Of a stretch of 64,000 bases of DNA, positions 23,500-34,929 are shown piece after piece (positions within the stretch are counted from its first letter, which is position 1; the number at the start of each line of letters is the position of its first letter). Below the pieces are notes generated by a model. That model was not told the DNA's origin. It saw only the letters and a program-made list of their open reading frames with translations, and did no database searches. The stretch covers positions 15,445,501 to 15,509,500 of the forward strand of contig NC_091971.1 in the NCBI RefSeq assembly GCF_036711975.1. The letters run 5' to 3'. Made by a program: the position numbers and the translations under genes. Origin of the DNA: Onthophagus taurus (Eukaryota; Arthropoda; Insecta; Coleoptera; Scarabaeidae).

Positions 23500-24292
23500 C
23501 TTTATGGTCAACCTGAACACGGTGACTACCACATCTCTTGTCTCTTGGATGATGTAGTAGATTAATGCGATGGCTTTGTACGTCGAGGTTATGGTGTTAC
23601 TACCGATAATTTCTTTACAAGTATACGAAATTCCGCAGGCAATGTTGCCCAATAAAAATAAACCAGAAAAATCCTCTGTTTTTGCTTTCACCAATGATAT
23701 AGCATTGACTTCTTACGTACCTAAGAAAGGTAAATCAGTGATAGTACTCAGCACTGAGCGTCATGATAATAAAATAGGAAATGAGGATAATCATTTCAAG
23801 CCGAACATTATAGAACATTACAACAGCTGTAAAGGCGCAGTAGATACTATGGATAAGATGGTAAATGAATATTCAGTGAAAAGAGGAACGAAAAGATGAC
23901 CCTTTGTATTATTTCAAAATATTTTGGACGTTGCAGCTTATATAATTTTGACAACTAAAAATCCAGAACTAAAAAAGAATGACTACAGAAGAACTTTTTT
24001 ATTAGAACTTGGACAAGAACTCATAAAGCCTAATGCCGCTAAAAGACTACAGGAGAAGCACTTATCTAAAAGAATTGTGGAGGCGATCCGTATCTTAGTG
24101 GAGGAAACTCAAAACCAATAGATTTCAGTCCCATCTTCATCGGCATATCCAAAACGCTGTACGATATGCCCAAAAAAAGCTGATAAAAGGACTTGTCATA
24201 AATGCAAAAAATATGTTTGTTCTAATCATTGCCTGGTTTCAAAAAAAATAATTTGTACCATTTGTCAAGAGAAGGAAAACGTTCGTTAAAAC
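23500..24292 (+). pseudogene. piggyBac-like transposase, 3' half, inactivated
   Basis: Reading right, CRGYGVTTDNFFTSI (about 23577-23621, frame-shifted from what follows) is the motif around a catalytic Asp of piggyBac transposases. Then the frame from 23642 carries FAFTNDIALTSYVPKKGKSV, EHYNSCKGAVDTMDKMVNEY and KRGTKR. A TGA at 23897-23899 replaces the Trp codon usual in this motif, after which the same frame goes on with PFVLFQNILDVAAYI. Past a TAG at 24119 a cysteine-rich end follows (CTICPKKADKRTCHKC ... CSNHC ... CTICQ), the usual C-terminal zinc-binding domain. The 5' half is missing. It is dead but only moderately decayed. Confidence 0.88.
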
Positions 24293-24439
24293 ATTTTAAT
24301 TTTCTAGTTTGATTTAAAAGACTTTTTTGGTTTATCATTTTAGTTGTTTATAACTATTAAATAAGTGTTGTTAATGTTTTATGATTTTTCTTATTAATTT
24401 TGTCATACATCAAATAATTTTCTTGGGATCCATCCCTCA

Positions 24440-24490
24440 TCGGACTTCGTGAAATTTTAGACACTAAAATCTCCGTACCAGAAAGGTTAA
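24440..24490. repeat. Probable right end of the piggyBac element at a TTAA
   Basis: The sequence CTCCGTACCAGAAAGG is followed by TTAA at 24487-24490, the obligatory piggyBac target, 195 bp past the relic transposase. No matching left end was found. Confidence 0.5.
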
Positions 24491-24494
24491 ACAC

Positions 24495-25330
24495 ATCATT
24501 GAGTTTACCATATGCTTAGTTCACAGGTTGTCTTTTGTGATTTTAATTTCGTGGCCAAGATAGGTGCACTTATCCACTCGTTTAATTTCCTTTCCTTCCA
24601 TCACAATGTTTTCACTGAACCAGATTGGTCATAAATTTTGTTTTAGAAATATTGATTTTTGATAGTATGTCTGGTTCCGGATCTAACTTCATATTCTTAT
24701 CCGACCGACTTTTGTACTGCAGCTCGTAAAACTACTTCACAGCCCTCAGTATTTCTTCCCTATTCGCTATTATTCTTCCTTGTTTGTTTCTAATTTTAGT
24801 TATCTCTCTTCTCCCAATACCTAGCCTTCTGCTCAAGACCTTTAAACTTTTATTTACTGTATAATTTGTTTGATCTTCTCTTTATTATAAGTTCTAATAT
24901 TCTTCCTTATGGCCCTCGACACCCACTTATTAATCTCTTTTATTTTTAGAGTGGTGGTCGATTTTTCACCTCTCATCTCGTTTCTTCGTTGCATCGGTTG
25001 TACTGTAGTTTGACTGATTTTTTCGACTTTTTTTGGCAGTAGCTCTTTTGACCCTTTTGCATGGCTGTAACTATCGAATCATTAAGAGTATCAATGTTTT
25101 GGTGCGGATCCAGGTTTTCCAATATGTTCATAATGCATTGTTGGAATTCTGTTTATATCTTTTGGGTAAGCCCAGATTTTATTCACACATTTATCTTCGA
25201 CTATTTGCCTCTTGTCTGTTATTATAAAATCTATTTCATTTCTAGTGCAACCGTCTTCACCTTCCCAGTCCATCTTCTGTTGGGTTTTTGTTGAAAAAGC
25301 GATTCATTTGAAAAAGATTATTTTGCCGCA
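24495..25330 (-). pseudogene. Non-LTR retrotransposon fragment: endonuclease end, linker, RT piece
   Basis: Reading leftwards, 25273-25091 has the end of an APE-type endonuclease (CTRNEIDFIITDKRQIV). Then come a basic linker (DTLNDSIVTAMQKGQKSYCQ) and the family region before the RT domain (LGIGRR-like, NREEI-like), with several stops and frame changes. At about 24500-24590 the RT phrase KCTYLGHEIKITK appears. The RT catalytic core between them is deleted. It is an internally deleted copy of the widespread insect endonuclease/RT family. Confidence 0.78.
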
Positions 25331-25374
25331 AGAAACCCAACAGGATTTCACCGCCATCGTTTCTGCCCTCGAGT

Positions 25375-25690
25375 ATTATTCACTATAAACACTTAAAATT
25401 TGTTATAACCTAATTTCAAACGTTCTTTTAGAACCTCTAAAAATGTGTTTTCTTAACACCATGCCGTTTCGGAGAAAACACTTTCTCATTTTTAATCTTG
25501 TGTTCAATAAATCTCAAATTAAACCGGTGATTTTTAAAATTTTATATAAAATAAAGTGATCACTCCATAAGCTTATAATTTGTTACAACCTAACCTCAAA
25601 CGTTTCTTTGAAACCTCGAAAAGTATCATTTCTTAATTCCTAACGGTTTTGGAGAAAATAATTTTTTTCTTTAACCACATATTTAACAAA
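25375..25690. repeat. Two tandem ~185-bp repeats, array interrupted by MITE
   Basis: AATTTGTTATAACCTAA (25397) and AATTTGTTACAACCTAAC (25577) start two diverged copies. A further partial copy, AATTTGTTATAACCTAATC, appears at about 26934 after the MITE and CTAG repeat, so the array was probably continuous before those insertions. Confidence 0.6.
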
Positions 25691-25700
25691 CGTCAATATA

Positions 25701-26757
25701 CAGGGTGATTCACATAAGAACCGACACAGAGCAGGGACATGTAGAGAACAATAAATTAAGATGATTTAACGCAACTTATCTCTATACTAAGTTGTACCCC
25801 TGAGGAGTTATAGGCCTTCAAAGTTGGGTCTTAAATGTTTAAAACATTGAATATCTTCGTAATACATTAAGCTAGTAAAACCAAATTTGATATACGTTAT
25901 GAGTGTACCAAGGGTATTAATTAGTAGCAAGTTGAGACCAATTGAGGCATTCCAAAGGGTTGATTAAGGGTGATGGTCTCCTAAATTTTGACAGATTTTT
26001 TTAACCCTTTGGTGGATTTAATGCATTATTACCTCATTTCAAGTGGAATTTAATTCTAAAACTTTCTTTACTCTTATTATTTTTTAAAAAACATTGTCGT
26101 TTTCATAAAAAACTCAAATAACTAAAGACACGTATTTCGTTAATGCTACTTAAAAACATCGAAAATCCAGAAGTCGGCTGTGAAATTATACGTCAAACTT
26201 GACAAATAGGTTATAAAACCTTGTTGTCAAATAACTTTATAACCTATTTGTCAAGTTTGACGTACAATTTCATAGCCGACTACTGAATTTTCGCTTATTT
26301 TAAGTAAAATTACGAAATAAGTGCCTTTAGTTATTTCAGTTTTTTATGAAAACGACAAAGTTTTTTAAAAAATAATAAGAGTAAGAAAAGTTTTAGAATT
26401 AAATTCCACATGAAATGAAGTAGTAATTTATTAAATCCGCCAAAAGGTTAAAAAAATCTGTCAAAATGTATGGTACCATCACACTTAATCAACCCTTTGA
26501 AATGCCTGAATTGAGTTCAATTTGCTACCAATTAATACCCTTGGTACACTCATAACGTGTACCAAATTTGGTTCTTCTAGCTTAATTTATTACGAAGATA
26601 TTGAACTTTTTAAAAATTTAAGAGCCAACTTTGAAGGCCTATAACACCTCAGGTGTACAACTTATTGTTAGTATAGAGGTAAATTACTTTTAATCATCTT
26701 AATTTATTGTCCTCTACATGTCCCTGCTCTGTGTCGGTTCTTATGTGAATCACCCTG
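25701..26757. mobile_element. Long palindromic mariner-type MITE (arms ~500 bp)
   Basis: Left tip CAGGGTGATTCACATAAGAA and right tip TTCTTATGTGAATCACCCTG are flanked by TA on each side. The two halves are inverted copies along nearly the whole 1057 bp, leaving only a short loop around 26220. Inner arm segments such as CAAACTTGACAAATAGGTTA pair with TAACCTATTTGTCAAGTTTG. There is no transposase frame. The tips resemble those of the DD41D element at 35580, so that family could have mobilised it (inference). Confidence 0.9.
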
Positions 26758-26769
26758 TATATTTTAATT

Positions 26770-26880
26770 ACATACAAAATTAAACTAAAACTAGAAGTAA
26801 CACTACACCTAGGTCTAGTTCTAAGTTTAGTGTTAGTTTTAGTGATAGTGCTAGTGTCAGTTCTAGTTTTAATTAACACA
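26770..26880. repeat. CTAG-rich interspersed repeat fragment
   Basis: Contains runs such as ACACTACACCTAGGTCTAG and TAGTGTTAGTTTTAGTGATA, in inverted orientation around the centre. Related to the arms at 10690 and 53500. Confidence 0.55.
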
Positions 26881-26884
26881 GGCC

Positions 26885-27330
26885 TCGAAAGTCTTCGTAC
26901 TTACAAAATGAATTGTTTATGCTAAACCCTTAAAATTTGTTATAACCTAATCTCAATTACTACTATTTACTACTATCCATCAGAAACTGGGAGTCTGCTG
27001 ACCATACAATACGTTGTTGTCTTTCGTATTTTTTGACTGAAGCAACAGCAAGACATTTTTGTTGACGATATCAGTACCAGTCCGAAAAAGTTGAGTGTAG
27101 ACAACTCTAGTTAATTTTTAACCTTCACCTCCACCAAAATATATCATCTCCAATTTCGAACTTGATCTATACAATAAAGATTTAGAAAGTAGTGATTGGG
27201 CATTAAATTATCTTTTTAAGATTTTTTTTAGTTTTTGTTAATCAATGTAATAAAACTCAATCAAGGTATTTTTGATATCAAGGTATTTTCAAAGCTATAA
27301 AATTAAACCAAAAAATTCATCCTCACACAT
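26885..27330. other. Gap with no recognised gene
   Basis: Holds the partial 185-bp repeat copy at 26934 and then unremarkable AT-rich DNA up to the 3' flank of the next cuticle gene (minus-strand AATAAA about 27334). Confidence 0.35.
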
Positions 27331-27537
27331 ATTTTATTTTTTTAGAAAACATATAGTACAAAATTTATATACACACACATAAATATATCGGGAAAACGTT
27401 TTTGATAAATTTCGTCAATTATTTTTTAACTTCAAAAAGATACCAAAATCGTTTTCCCGTTCGCGGTTCCTTTTTAATTTGAAATCTTTTTTAAAAAAAC
27501 CGTCGGAAATGGCAGCGTGGATTATTGTTTTCGTCTT

Positions 27538-27962
27538 TTAAGCGGGAATGTGAGCACCTTGTGGTTGGAAACCGTTTTCATCAGCAACGTACGTCACTGT
27601 GTACGTAACACCATCGGGACCAACGTATTTGAATTGACCACGAACGGAAATTGATTCGTTATCGGTTCCAGCATTTTGAAGACTTCCTTGTTCATCAGCA
27701 GCAATTCCATTACTTGTTTCATAGCTAATAGAGAGATGTAATGATTAAATTTTGTTAAAAAAGATTTTATGTAACCTACGCAAATTTGTAACCATCAACT
27801 CCAATATTATCTAATTCGCTTCTTACTACCACGGCATCTTTATCAGCACTTTGTGGGGCGGCATAAGCCAAAGCAAAAAGAGCACACAAAATAACCTTAA
27901 AAGAAAAATTTCGATAAATATGTAAGTTATCGATTTTCTTTTGAAGATCTTACCACTTTCAT
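27538..27962 (-). CDS. RR-1 cuticle protein, 3 exons
   Basis: Exons on the minus strand are 27954-27962 (ATG AAA GTG, donor GTAAGA), 27780-27895 (donor GTAGGT) and 27538-27724 (acceptor TTAG). The product has 103 residues: signal peptide MKVVILCALFALAYA, linker with DKDAVVVRSELDNIGVDG, RR-1 domain YKFAYETSNGIAAD ... [15 protein letters not shown] ... [15 protein letters not shown] and a final Ala. Very similar to the products at 2851 and 9827. Intron 2 splits the Ala codon before YETSNG in phase 2, as in its paralogues. The 5' flank at 28090-28260 is GC-richer than the surroundings. Confidence 0.95.
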
Positions 27963-28047
27963 GTTGAATTGAGGTGTGTTTATGTAAATTGTTCTAATCA
28001 CTACAAGAAGTCACTTAGACTAGAAGCTGATGTGAGTGTTGTGATGG

Positions 28048-28083
28048 AACTGTAAAGTATCGTTGGTGGTTCGATCTTTTATA
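28048..28083 (-). promoter_or_regulatory. Core promoter: TATAAAAG plus ACAGTT initiator
   Basis: Minus-strand TATAAAAG at 28076-28083 and ACAGTT at 28048-28053, spacing 30 bp, about 86 bp upstream of the ATG of the 27538-27962 gene. Confidence 0.7.
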
Positions 28084-28089
28084 CCCACG

Positions 28090-28827
28090 ACCTCCCTGTA
28101 TAATACGTAGTTGGAAATATCGGTAGGCACACCATTCTTATTGGCATTTTGCCACCACTCTTCGGAGGTCGGAGTCGTCGTCGTCGTTCGGGGTCTTCTT
28201 CTTCTTTTTCAACCTCATCGATCGCGTAACGCGTTTGTTAGCCGATGAGTAAAGTTAGCAGAAAAAAAGTCGTGCGAAATCAAATGTGTAACAATCCCGG
28301 AAATGACCTTTTAGGTCGTTAAGGTTTTTTTAGAAATTTATTTCATAATGATATTTATAAATGAATTAAACATCTTTTCTCATCCCTACCATTTTTTTTA
28401 TCATAAAAAATTTGTGTATATATTTTTTTATATAATTTTTTAACTCGTACAAAGGTCGTTTTATGAAAATTTTTGACATTTAGTTGCGAAACGCTCAGTG
28501 ACCAATCACGTGAATTATGCCGAGAGAGAATCGTTAACATTTCTGAATAGTTGACGAAGAGAATTTTATTAAAGCGTCAATTTTAAATTAAAAGGAGCGA
28601 GATGGATGAAATAACAAATTATACACTTATTCCTTTTAAATAAACCGCAAAAAACAACTTTTACATCGAGTCTTAGGTTTTGCTTATTGATATTTTCTTT
28701 TTTAAACTGAAATGTTACCCTCAAAAACCACAAAATAAAGGATAGTTGTAATTTCAGTATCAATTACTCAATTTAACAGATGATTTATTGCGTGCTGTTA
28801 ATAAATAATTATTAAAATAAAAAGATA
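28090..28827. other. Upstream flank of the 27538 cuticle gene
   Basis: A GC-richer block at 28090-28260 with CGTCGTCGTC and CTTCTTCTTC runs, then AT-rich DNA. The open frames at 28355-28540 and 28569-28763 (-) have no recognised motifs. Confidence 0.35.
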
Positions 28828-28934
28828 CAGTGAAGCCTTGATATAACGGATCTCGTTAGAACGGATTTCGAATATAACGGACAAAATATTATTAATTCAT
28901 ACTAGTAATATTTAAATATAATTTAATGTTAGTG

Positions 28935-28997
28935 GTCATAGATAAAATCCAACTCGGGATATTTCCCAAGCTGATCTATTCTAGAGGTGTTAACTTG
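28935..28997. repeat. Short hairpin repeat (CATAGATAAAATCCAACTCG type)
   Basis: The segment CATAGATAAAATCCAACTCG...CCCAAGCTGATCTATTCTAG is imperfectly self-complementary. Close relatives occur at 51428-51475 and 53390-53430, so it is a dispersed hairpin or the tip of an element. Confidence 0.55.
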
Positions 28998-29129
28998 ATA
29001 CTTGTACCTATTACTTTGGAACAAGTATTTGTATGTTGTTTCTTGCAACAGTTACTAAATTTAAAAAATAACGTACTAAATAATTGTTTTATAAACTTCA
29101 ACCATTCCTTCTCAACGTTAGTTATTATT

Positions 29130-32095
29130 TTATTAAAAAAAATCATCCAATTTCGATATTTTGTAATTTATGCTGTATCACTAGAAACAGGTGATAGATA
29201 AATATGAAATAATACTGGATTATGATTTGTTAATGCATTAGGAATATTTCTTATTCATAACGTGTTTCTCCATCAGTTTTAGTATTTACGTTACAGTTGA
29301 TTTTGTTAAGAAAAATCGTTCAATTTTGATGTTTTATGATTTATGCTATATCACTAGAAACTGGTAATGAATAAATATGAAATTAGTATGGATTATGATT
29401 TATTGATGCATTAGGAATAATTTTTATTTGTAACGTCATTCTCTATCAGTTTTAGTACTTACGTTATAGTTGATTTTATTAAGAAAAATCATTCAATTAT
29501 GATAGTTTGTGATTTATGATATATCACTAGAAACTGGTGATAGATAAATATGAAATAAGTATGGATTATGATTTATTGATGCATTAGGAATATTTTTTAT
29601 TCTAACATCTTTCTCCATCAGTTTTAGTTTTTACGTTGTAGATGATTTTATTAAGAAAACTCGTCCAATTTTGACATTTTATGATTTATGCTATATCACT
29701 GGAAACTGGTGATAGATAAATACGAAATAAATATGGATTATGATTTCTTGATGCATTAGGAATATTTTTTATTCATAACGTCTTTCTGTATCAGTTTTAG
29801 TACCAACACTATAGTTGATTTTATAAAAAAACTCGTCCAATTTTGACATTTTATGATTTATGCTATATCATTAGAAACTGGTGATAAATGAATATGATGT
29901 AAGTATGAATTATGATTTCTTGATGCATTAAGAATATTTTTTATTCATAACGTCTTTCTCCAACTGTTTTAGTACTTATATTACAGTTAGATTTGTTAAG
30001 AAAAATCATCAATTTTTGACATTTTATGATTTATACTATATCACTAGAAACTGGTGATAGATAAATATGAAATAAGTATGGATTATGATTTCTTGATGCA
30101 TTAGAAAAGTTTTTTATTCATAACGTCTATATCCATAAGTTCTAGTACTTACACTACACCTAGTTGATTTTATAAAAAAACTTGTCCAATTTTGACATTT
30201 TATGATTTATGCTATATCACTAGAAACTGGTGATACATAAATATGACATAAATATGGATTATGTTTTATTGATGCATTGGGAATATTTTTTATTTATAAC
30301 ATCCTTCTCAATCAGTTTTAGTATTTACGTTATAGTTGATTTTATTAAGAAAACTCGTCCAATTTTGGCATTTTATGATTTATGCTATATCACTACAAAC
30401 TGGTGATAGATAAATAGGAAATAAATATGGATTATGATTTCTTGATGCATTAGGAATATTTTTTATTCATAACGTCTTTCTGCATCAGTTTTAGTACTAA
30501 CACTATAATTGATTTTATAAAAAAACTCGTCCAATTTTGACATTTTATAATTTATGCTATATCATTAGAAACTAGTGATAGATGTATATGATGTAAGTAT
30601 GGATTATGATTTCTTGATGCATTAAGAATATTTTTTATTCATAACGTCTTTCTCCAACTGTTTTAGTACTTATATTACAGTTGGATTTGTTAAGAAAAAT
30701 CATCAATTTTTGACATTTTATGATTTATGCTATATCACTAGAAACTGGTGATAGATAAATATGAAATAAGTATGGATTACGATTTATTGATGCATTAGGA
30801 ATATTTTTTATTCTAACATCTTTCTCCATCAGTTTTAGTATTTACGTTATAGATGATTTTATTAAGGAAACTCGTCCAATTTTGGCATTTTATGATTTAT
30901 GCTATATCACTAGAAACTGGTGATAGATAAATACGAAATAAATATGGATTATGATTTCTTGATGCATTAGGAATATTTTTATTCATAACGTCTTTCTGCA
31001 TCAGTTTTAGTACTAACACTATAATTGATTTTATAAAAAAACTCGTCCAATTTTGACATTTTATGATTTATGCTATATCATTAGAAACTGGTGATAGATG
31101 AATATGATGTAAGTATGGATTATGATTTCTTGATACATTAGGAATACTTTTTATTCATAACGTCTTTCTCCAACTGTTTTAGTACTTATATTACAATTGG
31201 ATTTGTTAAGAAAAATCATCAATTTTTGACATTTTATGATTCATACTATATCACTAGAAACTGGTGATAGATAAATATGAAATAAGTATGGATTATGATT
31301 TATTGATGCATTAGGAATATTTTTTATTCTAACATCTTTCTCCGTCAGTTTTAGTATTTACGTTGTAGATGATTTTATTAAGAAAACTCGTCCAATTTTG
31401 ACATTTTATGATTTATGCTATATCACTAGAAACTGGTGATGGATAACTACGAAATAAGTATGGATTATGATTTCTTGATGCATTAGGAATATTTTTTATT
31501 CATAACGTCTTTCTGTATCAGTTTTAGTACTTACACTATAGTTGATTTTATAAAAAAACTCGTCCAATTTTGACATTTTATGATTTATGCTATATCACTA
31601 CAAAACTGGTGATGGATAAATACGAAATAAGTATGGATTATGATTTCTTCATGCATTAGGAATATTTTTTATTCATAACGTGTCTCTCCAACTGTTTTAG
31701 TACTTATATTACACTTGCATTTGTTAAGAAAAATCATAAATTTTTGACATTTTATGATTTATGCTACTGGTGGTAGATAATATATGAAGTAAGTATGGAT
31801 TATGATTTCTTGATGCATTAGGAATATCTTTTAATCATAAAGTCTTTCTTCATCTGTTTTAGTACTTATGTTACAGTTGATTTTGTTAAGAAAAATCGTT
31901 CAATTTCGATATTTTGTTATTTAGGCTATATCACTAGAAACTGGTAATAAATAAATATAAAATAAGCGTGGATTATGATTTATTGATGCATTAGGAATAC
32001 TTTTTACTCATAACGTCTTTCTCTATCACTTTTAGTTCTTACGTTACAGTTGATTTTATTAAGGAAAAACGTTCAATTTTAACATTTTGTGATTG
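29130..32095. repeat. 174-bp tandem array, ~17 units, with higher-order periods
   Basis: ATTTATGCTATATCACTAGA and GATTATGATTTCTTGATGCA recur about every 174 bp. Unit types differ at the segment before GATTTTAT/GGATTTGT: CTCCAACTGTTTTAGTACTT (about 29960, 30652, 31167), CTGCATCAGTTTTAGTACTA (about 30480, 31003) and CTCCATCAGTTTTAGTATTT. These recur together every three or four units (about 521 or 691 bp), a higher-order organisation. It is unrelated in sequence to the 363-bp array. Confidence 0.92.
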
Positions 32096-32099
32096 ATTT

Positions 32100-32175
32100 T
32101 GTAGTTCTAGTTTTCATTGTTATTCAGCGCGAGATTGTTGTATATTTTTATTAAACTAAAAGTATAAGTAGCTAA
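32100..32175. repeat. Fragment of the CTAG/hairpin interspersed repeat family
   Basis: The stretch GTTCTAGTTTTCATTGTTAT followed by TCAGCGCGAGATTGTTGTAT resembles 53455-53510 and 55240-55275. It lies between the 174-bp array and the right pogo-like end. Confidence 0.5.
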
Positions 32176-32319
32176 CAAAAAAACGCAACGGTATGGATAG
32201 TTATTCGAATCTGTGTTTATGCACACAAATTAATTATTGATTTATTCATTCAGTTAAAATTGAAAATTAAAAAAAAAATTTTTCATCTTCTCCGTTGTAT
32301 CGAGGTTTTACTAATAAAA

Positions 32320-33860
32320 AATACCCATTTAAATGGCGTTTGAAAAGGAATATTTGTAATAAGATGAAACAAAGAGTCTTGAAAGTAATTTTCTACTGAT
32401 AAAAAGAAAAATTAAGATAATTACAAATTGTAATTTGTTGCCGTGAAGAGCTTTGATTAAAATTTGCCGAACAACAAAGGGAATTAAATCCAATCGAAAA
32501 TAATTTTAAATTGAATGTGATTAAATTTTCTTAACAAGATAAAAAATAATAATAAAAATTAAATGTTTAAGGAGTCTTTAAGCAGTCATTAAAAAAAAGG
32601 AGAATAGGTCCACTTTCTGAAAACGAAGACTTTTATCTCATCCGGTTAAATGTTCAATAACCATATCGGGTATCGTTAATTGGTGGACCGAATCGTTAAA
32701 AATTGGCCACATTCGATCGTAATGAAAATGCCATTCCCCATTACAACCTGTGCACTGACCATGAAACGCTTCCACGGTCGACGAAACTTTTATAAAAAGA
32801 ACTCGCAGAAATCATTTGTATAAAACCAAAATGATGGATTTCGTTTCTTCAAAATTTCTAATACGTTTTTCTTATTACTTTATTTTTTCTTATTTGTTTG
32901 GAGTTCAAATTGTACATTGGACTTTATCTTTATCGAAAATTTGGTTTCAACGTTATCCGATTTTATTTTTACTCATTACAATTCGTTTAAGGAATCATTA
33001 CAACTCTTAAATCTGGAGTTTATAACTAATATATTTTTAACAATTTGTCTCTCATTAAATTTTACGATTAAATTTTTTTCTCTAAGCTCTATCCACAACG
33101 TATTTTAAGTACTCTTACTTCTTACTTCATTTACGATCAATAGCTGTAATTAGGAACAGCTATAATAATTAGAAATTCGTTACATCACTAATTAAATAAG
33201 TTAAGAACAGTTAATACAGAAACTACACCAAACGAAATTTACAGCTATAATGCTCCTTTAACATGTCGTCGTGCAGTGTACTCTAAATAAAAGTATAGAA
33301 AATATTTATAACAGATTTTTTTAAATAATCAATTTTCTAAAATAACGTTTTTGTGGCTTTTCGTGTAAAGTTAAAATGTCAACGAGTGTGACCGTCCTTT
33401 TGTAATAAATAATTTATTCAATGATGCGCATTCTAAGAGCCCGAGAATGTCGTAGAACGTGCACCAGACAAATCCGTAATGAAGAAGTTGCGTGAAGGTA
33501 ACAATATACTCGTATCGTTTAACTCCCACGATTTTCCGATTTAAAAACAATAAAGAATAATTTTAATTCCGATCGTTTAAATTCCACTTTGAGGGTGTTG
33601 CTAAATAATGATGATCGTAAAACTGATTTTATAAAGGAAGGTTTAAACTTATTAACATATAGCTCAATATCATCTTCGAATATATGATGAATTGATTAGA
33701 AGAGACAGAAGCTTATGGCCGGAACTAAATTGTTTATAAAATTAGAGAGCATAGTTAAAATTGTCATTAAATTATTGACCTCTTTAGCTAGAGATACATT
33801 GTCAGTATTATAAAATTGCTCCTAGCTGTTTTAAATAAAGTTATAACATCAAAAAATAAA
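32320..33860. other. Gene-poor stretch with a cuticle-type promoter lacking a gene
   Basis: A GC-richer block (32640-32800) leads to TATAAAAA at 32790-32797 and then ACCAAAATG at 32825-32833, just as in the 4447 cuticle gene (ACCAAAATG). The frame from the ATG (32831-33010) encodes a hydrophobic 60-residue peptide with no family resemblance and no RR domain follows. The rest is AT-rich. Confidence 0.45.
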
Positions 33861-34059
33861 ATACACTACGTGCCAAAAAAAAATGGCAACACCTCGAAAA
33901 AGATGAGTCAATAAACTGGAATCTTAATAAAATAACTGGATGCATGTAAAAAGTTGGTGATATATGTAGTTTCATGTGGGGTGAACTACTTCATAGCAGT
34001 TGCTCCATTTCACATCCTCTACAAATGCGTGTGTTCGCCAGCTTCATAACATATGCTTA

Positions 34060-34800
34060 CATAACCTGCAGTGTCCGGTCAGGAAGTGGGTAAGGAGCCT
34101 CAAGTCACCTTTTGATTTTCCCAGGAACTGAGTTGACCTCTTCCGGTCAGGGTAGAGCAGAGTTTTTTTCTTTGTAAAGATACCCAATGCAGTCTCATCA
34201 CATCTATCGCAAAAAGCTCGATGGGAGATGGAGTTTTGATGCTGTATTAAAAGTTAACAGTATACGTTTCAGAGGAAACCGGTGATTTCTTAGCAGACCG
34301 TTTCGCCAGCCTGTCCGCATGATCGTGACCCTTATTTCCTGTATGTCCTTTCCGCCACTTTGTCGTGACATTATTATAAACATTAGCCTCTTCAAGTGAT
34401 TGCCGACAGGACTTCAATAAAGATGATGTAGTTCGATGCCTACTAAGCGCCAGCATAACCTGTTTGCTATCAGTGCAGATTATAACGTTTCTGCCAACTT
34501 TTTTGGAGTCATGATCACATTAGCTGCTAAATTTATACCAGTTATTTCAATCCAACCCAACTCTAGCGAAATGGAAAGGTGCAGCTGGAGCATAAGTGTA
34601 GATGGTTAGCGTTTTACCTGTGCTATAGTTGCTCTGGGATATCGTCTCAACGCCAAAGTGTGGCCTGTTTAAGAAAGTAGGTGTGATGTAGTCTGTACGA
34701 GCTTCATGGAGGGATTGTTTACGAATATCCTCACTCCAAAGTTCACTCCGGACTATTCCCATTTTTATTCCCATTCAAACGTCACCACGGCCACCTTTCT
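34060..34800 (-). pseudogene. Non-LTR retrotransposon fragment with RNase H domain
   Basis: Reading leftwards: KTLTIYT (strand one of RNase H, with the DGS motif lost), then SDSKQVMLALSRH, then YNNVTTKWRKGHTGNKG and HADRLAKRSAKKSP. These match the RNase H domain found at the end of ORF2 in many insect Jockey- and R1-type elements, in the expected order. It is broken over at least two frames and inserted between the left tip and the transposase of the Tc1-like element, so it is younger than that element. Confidence 0.78.
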
Positions 34801-34929
34801 GAGAATTTCAAGTTTTTATATGGTTTTTTTGCAATGAAACAATCCGTAATATGAAAGTTAAAAACTGCATCACAAAGTAAATGCCATTTGGTGAGTGAAC
34901 GTTGTTTCTTCGATTGTTAATAATGCCTA

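Larger units (their letters stand above)
28828..32313. mobile_element. Non-autonomous pogo/Tigger-like element filled with tandem repeats
   Basis: Left end CAGTGAAGCCTTGATATAAC at 28828, preceded by TA, continues into further AACGGAT motifs. The right end at about 32291-32313 reads TCCGTTGTATCGAGGTTTTA then CT. Their reverse complements match at about 18 of 23 positions, and both look like pogo/Tigger tips (CAGTgaaaCCTcg.tataacg). No transposase was found; the inside is a 174-bp array plus a small hairpin repeat at 28938-28995. Family assignment rests on end sequence only. Confidence 0.68.
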
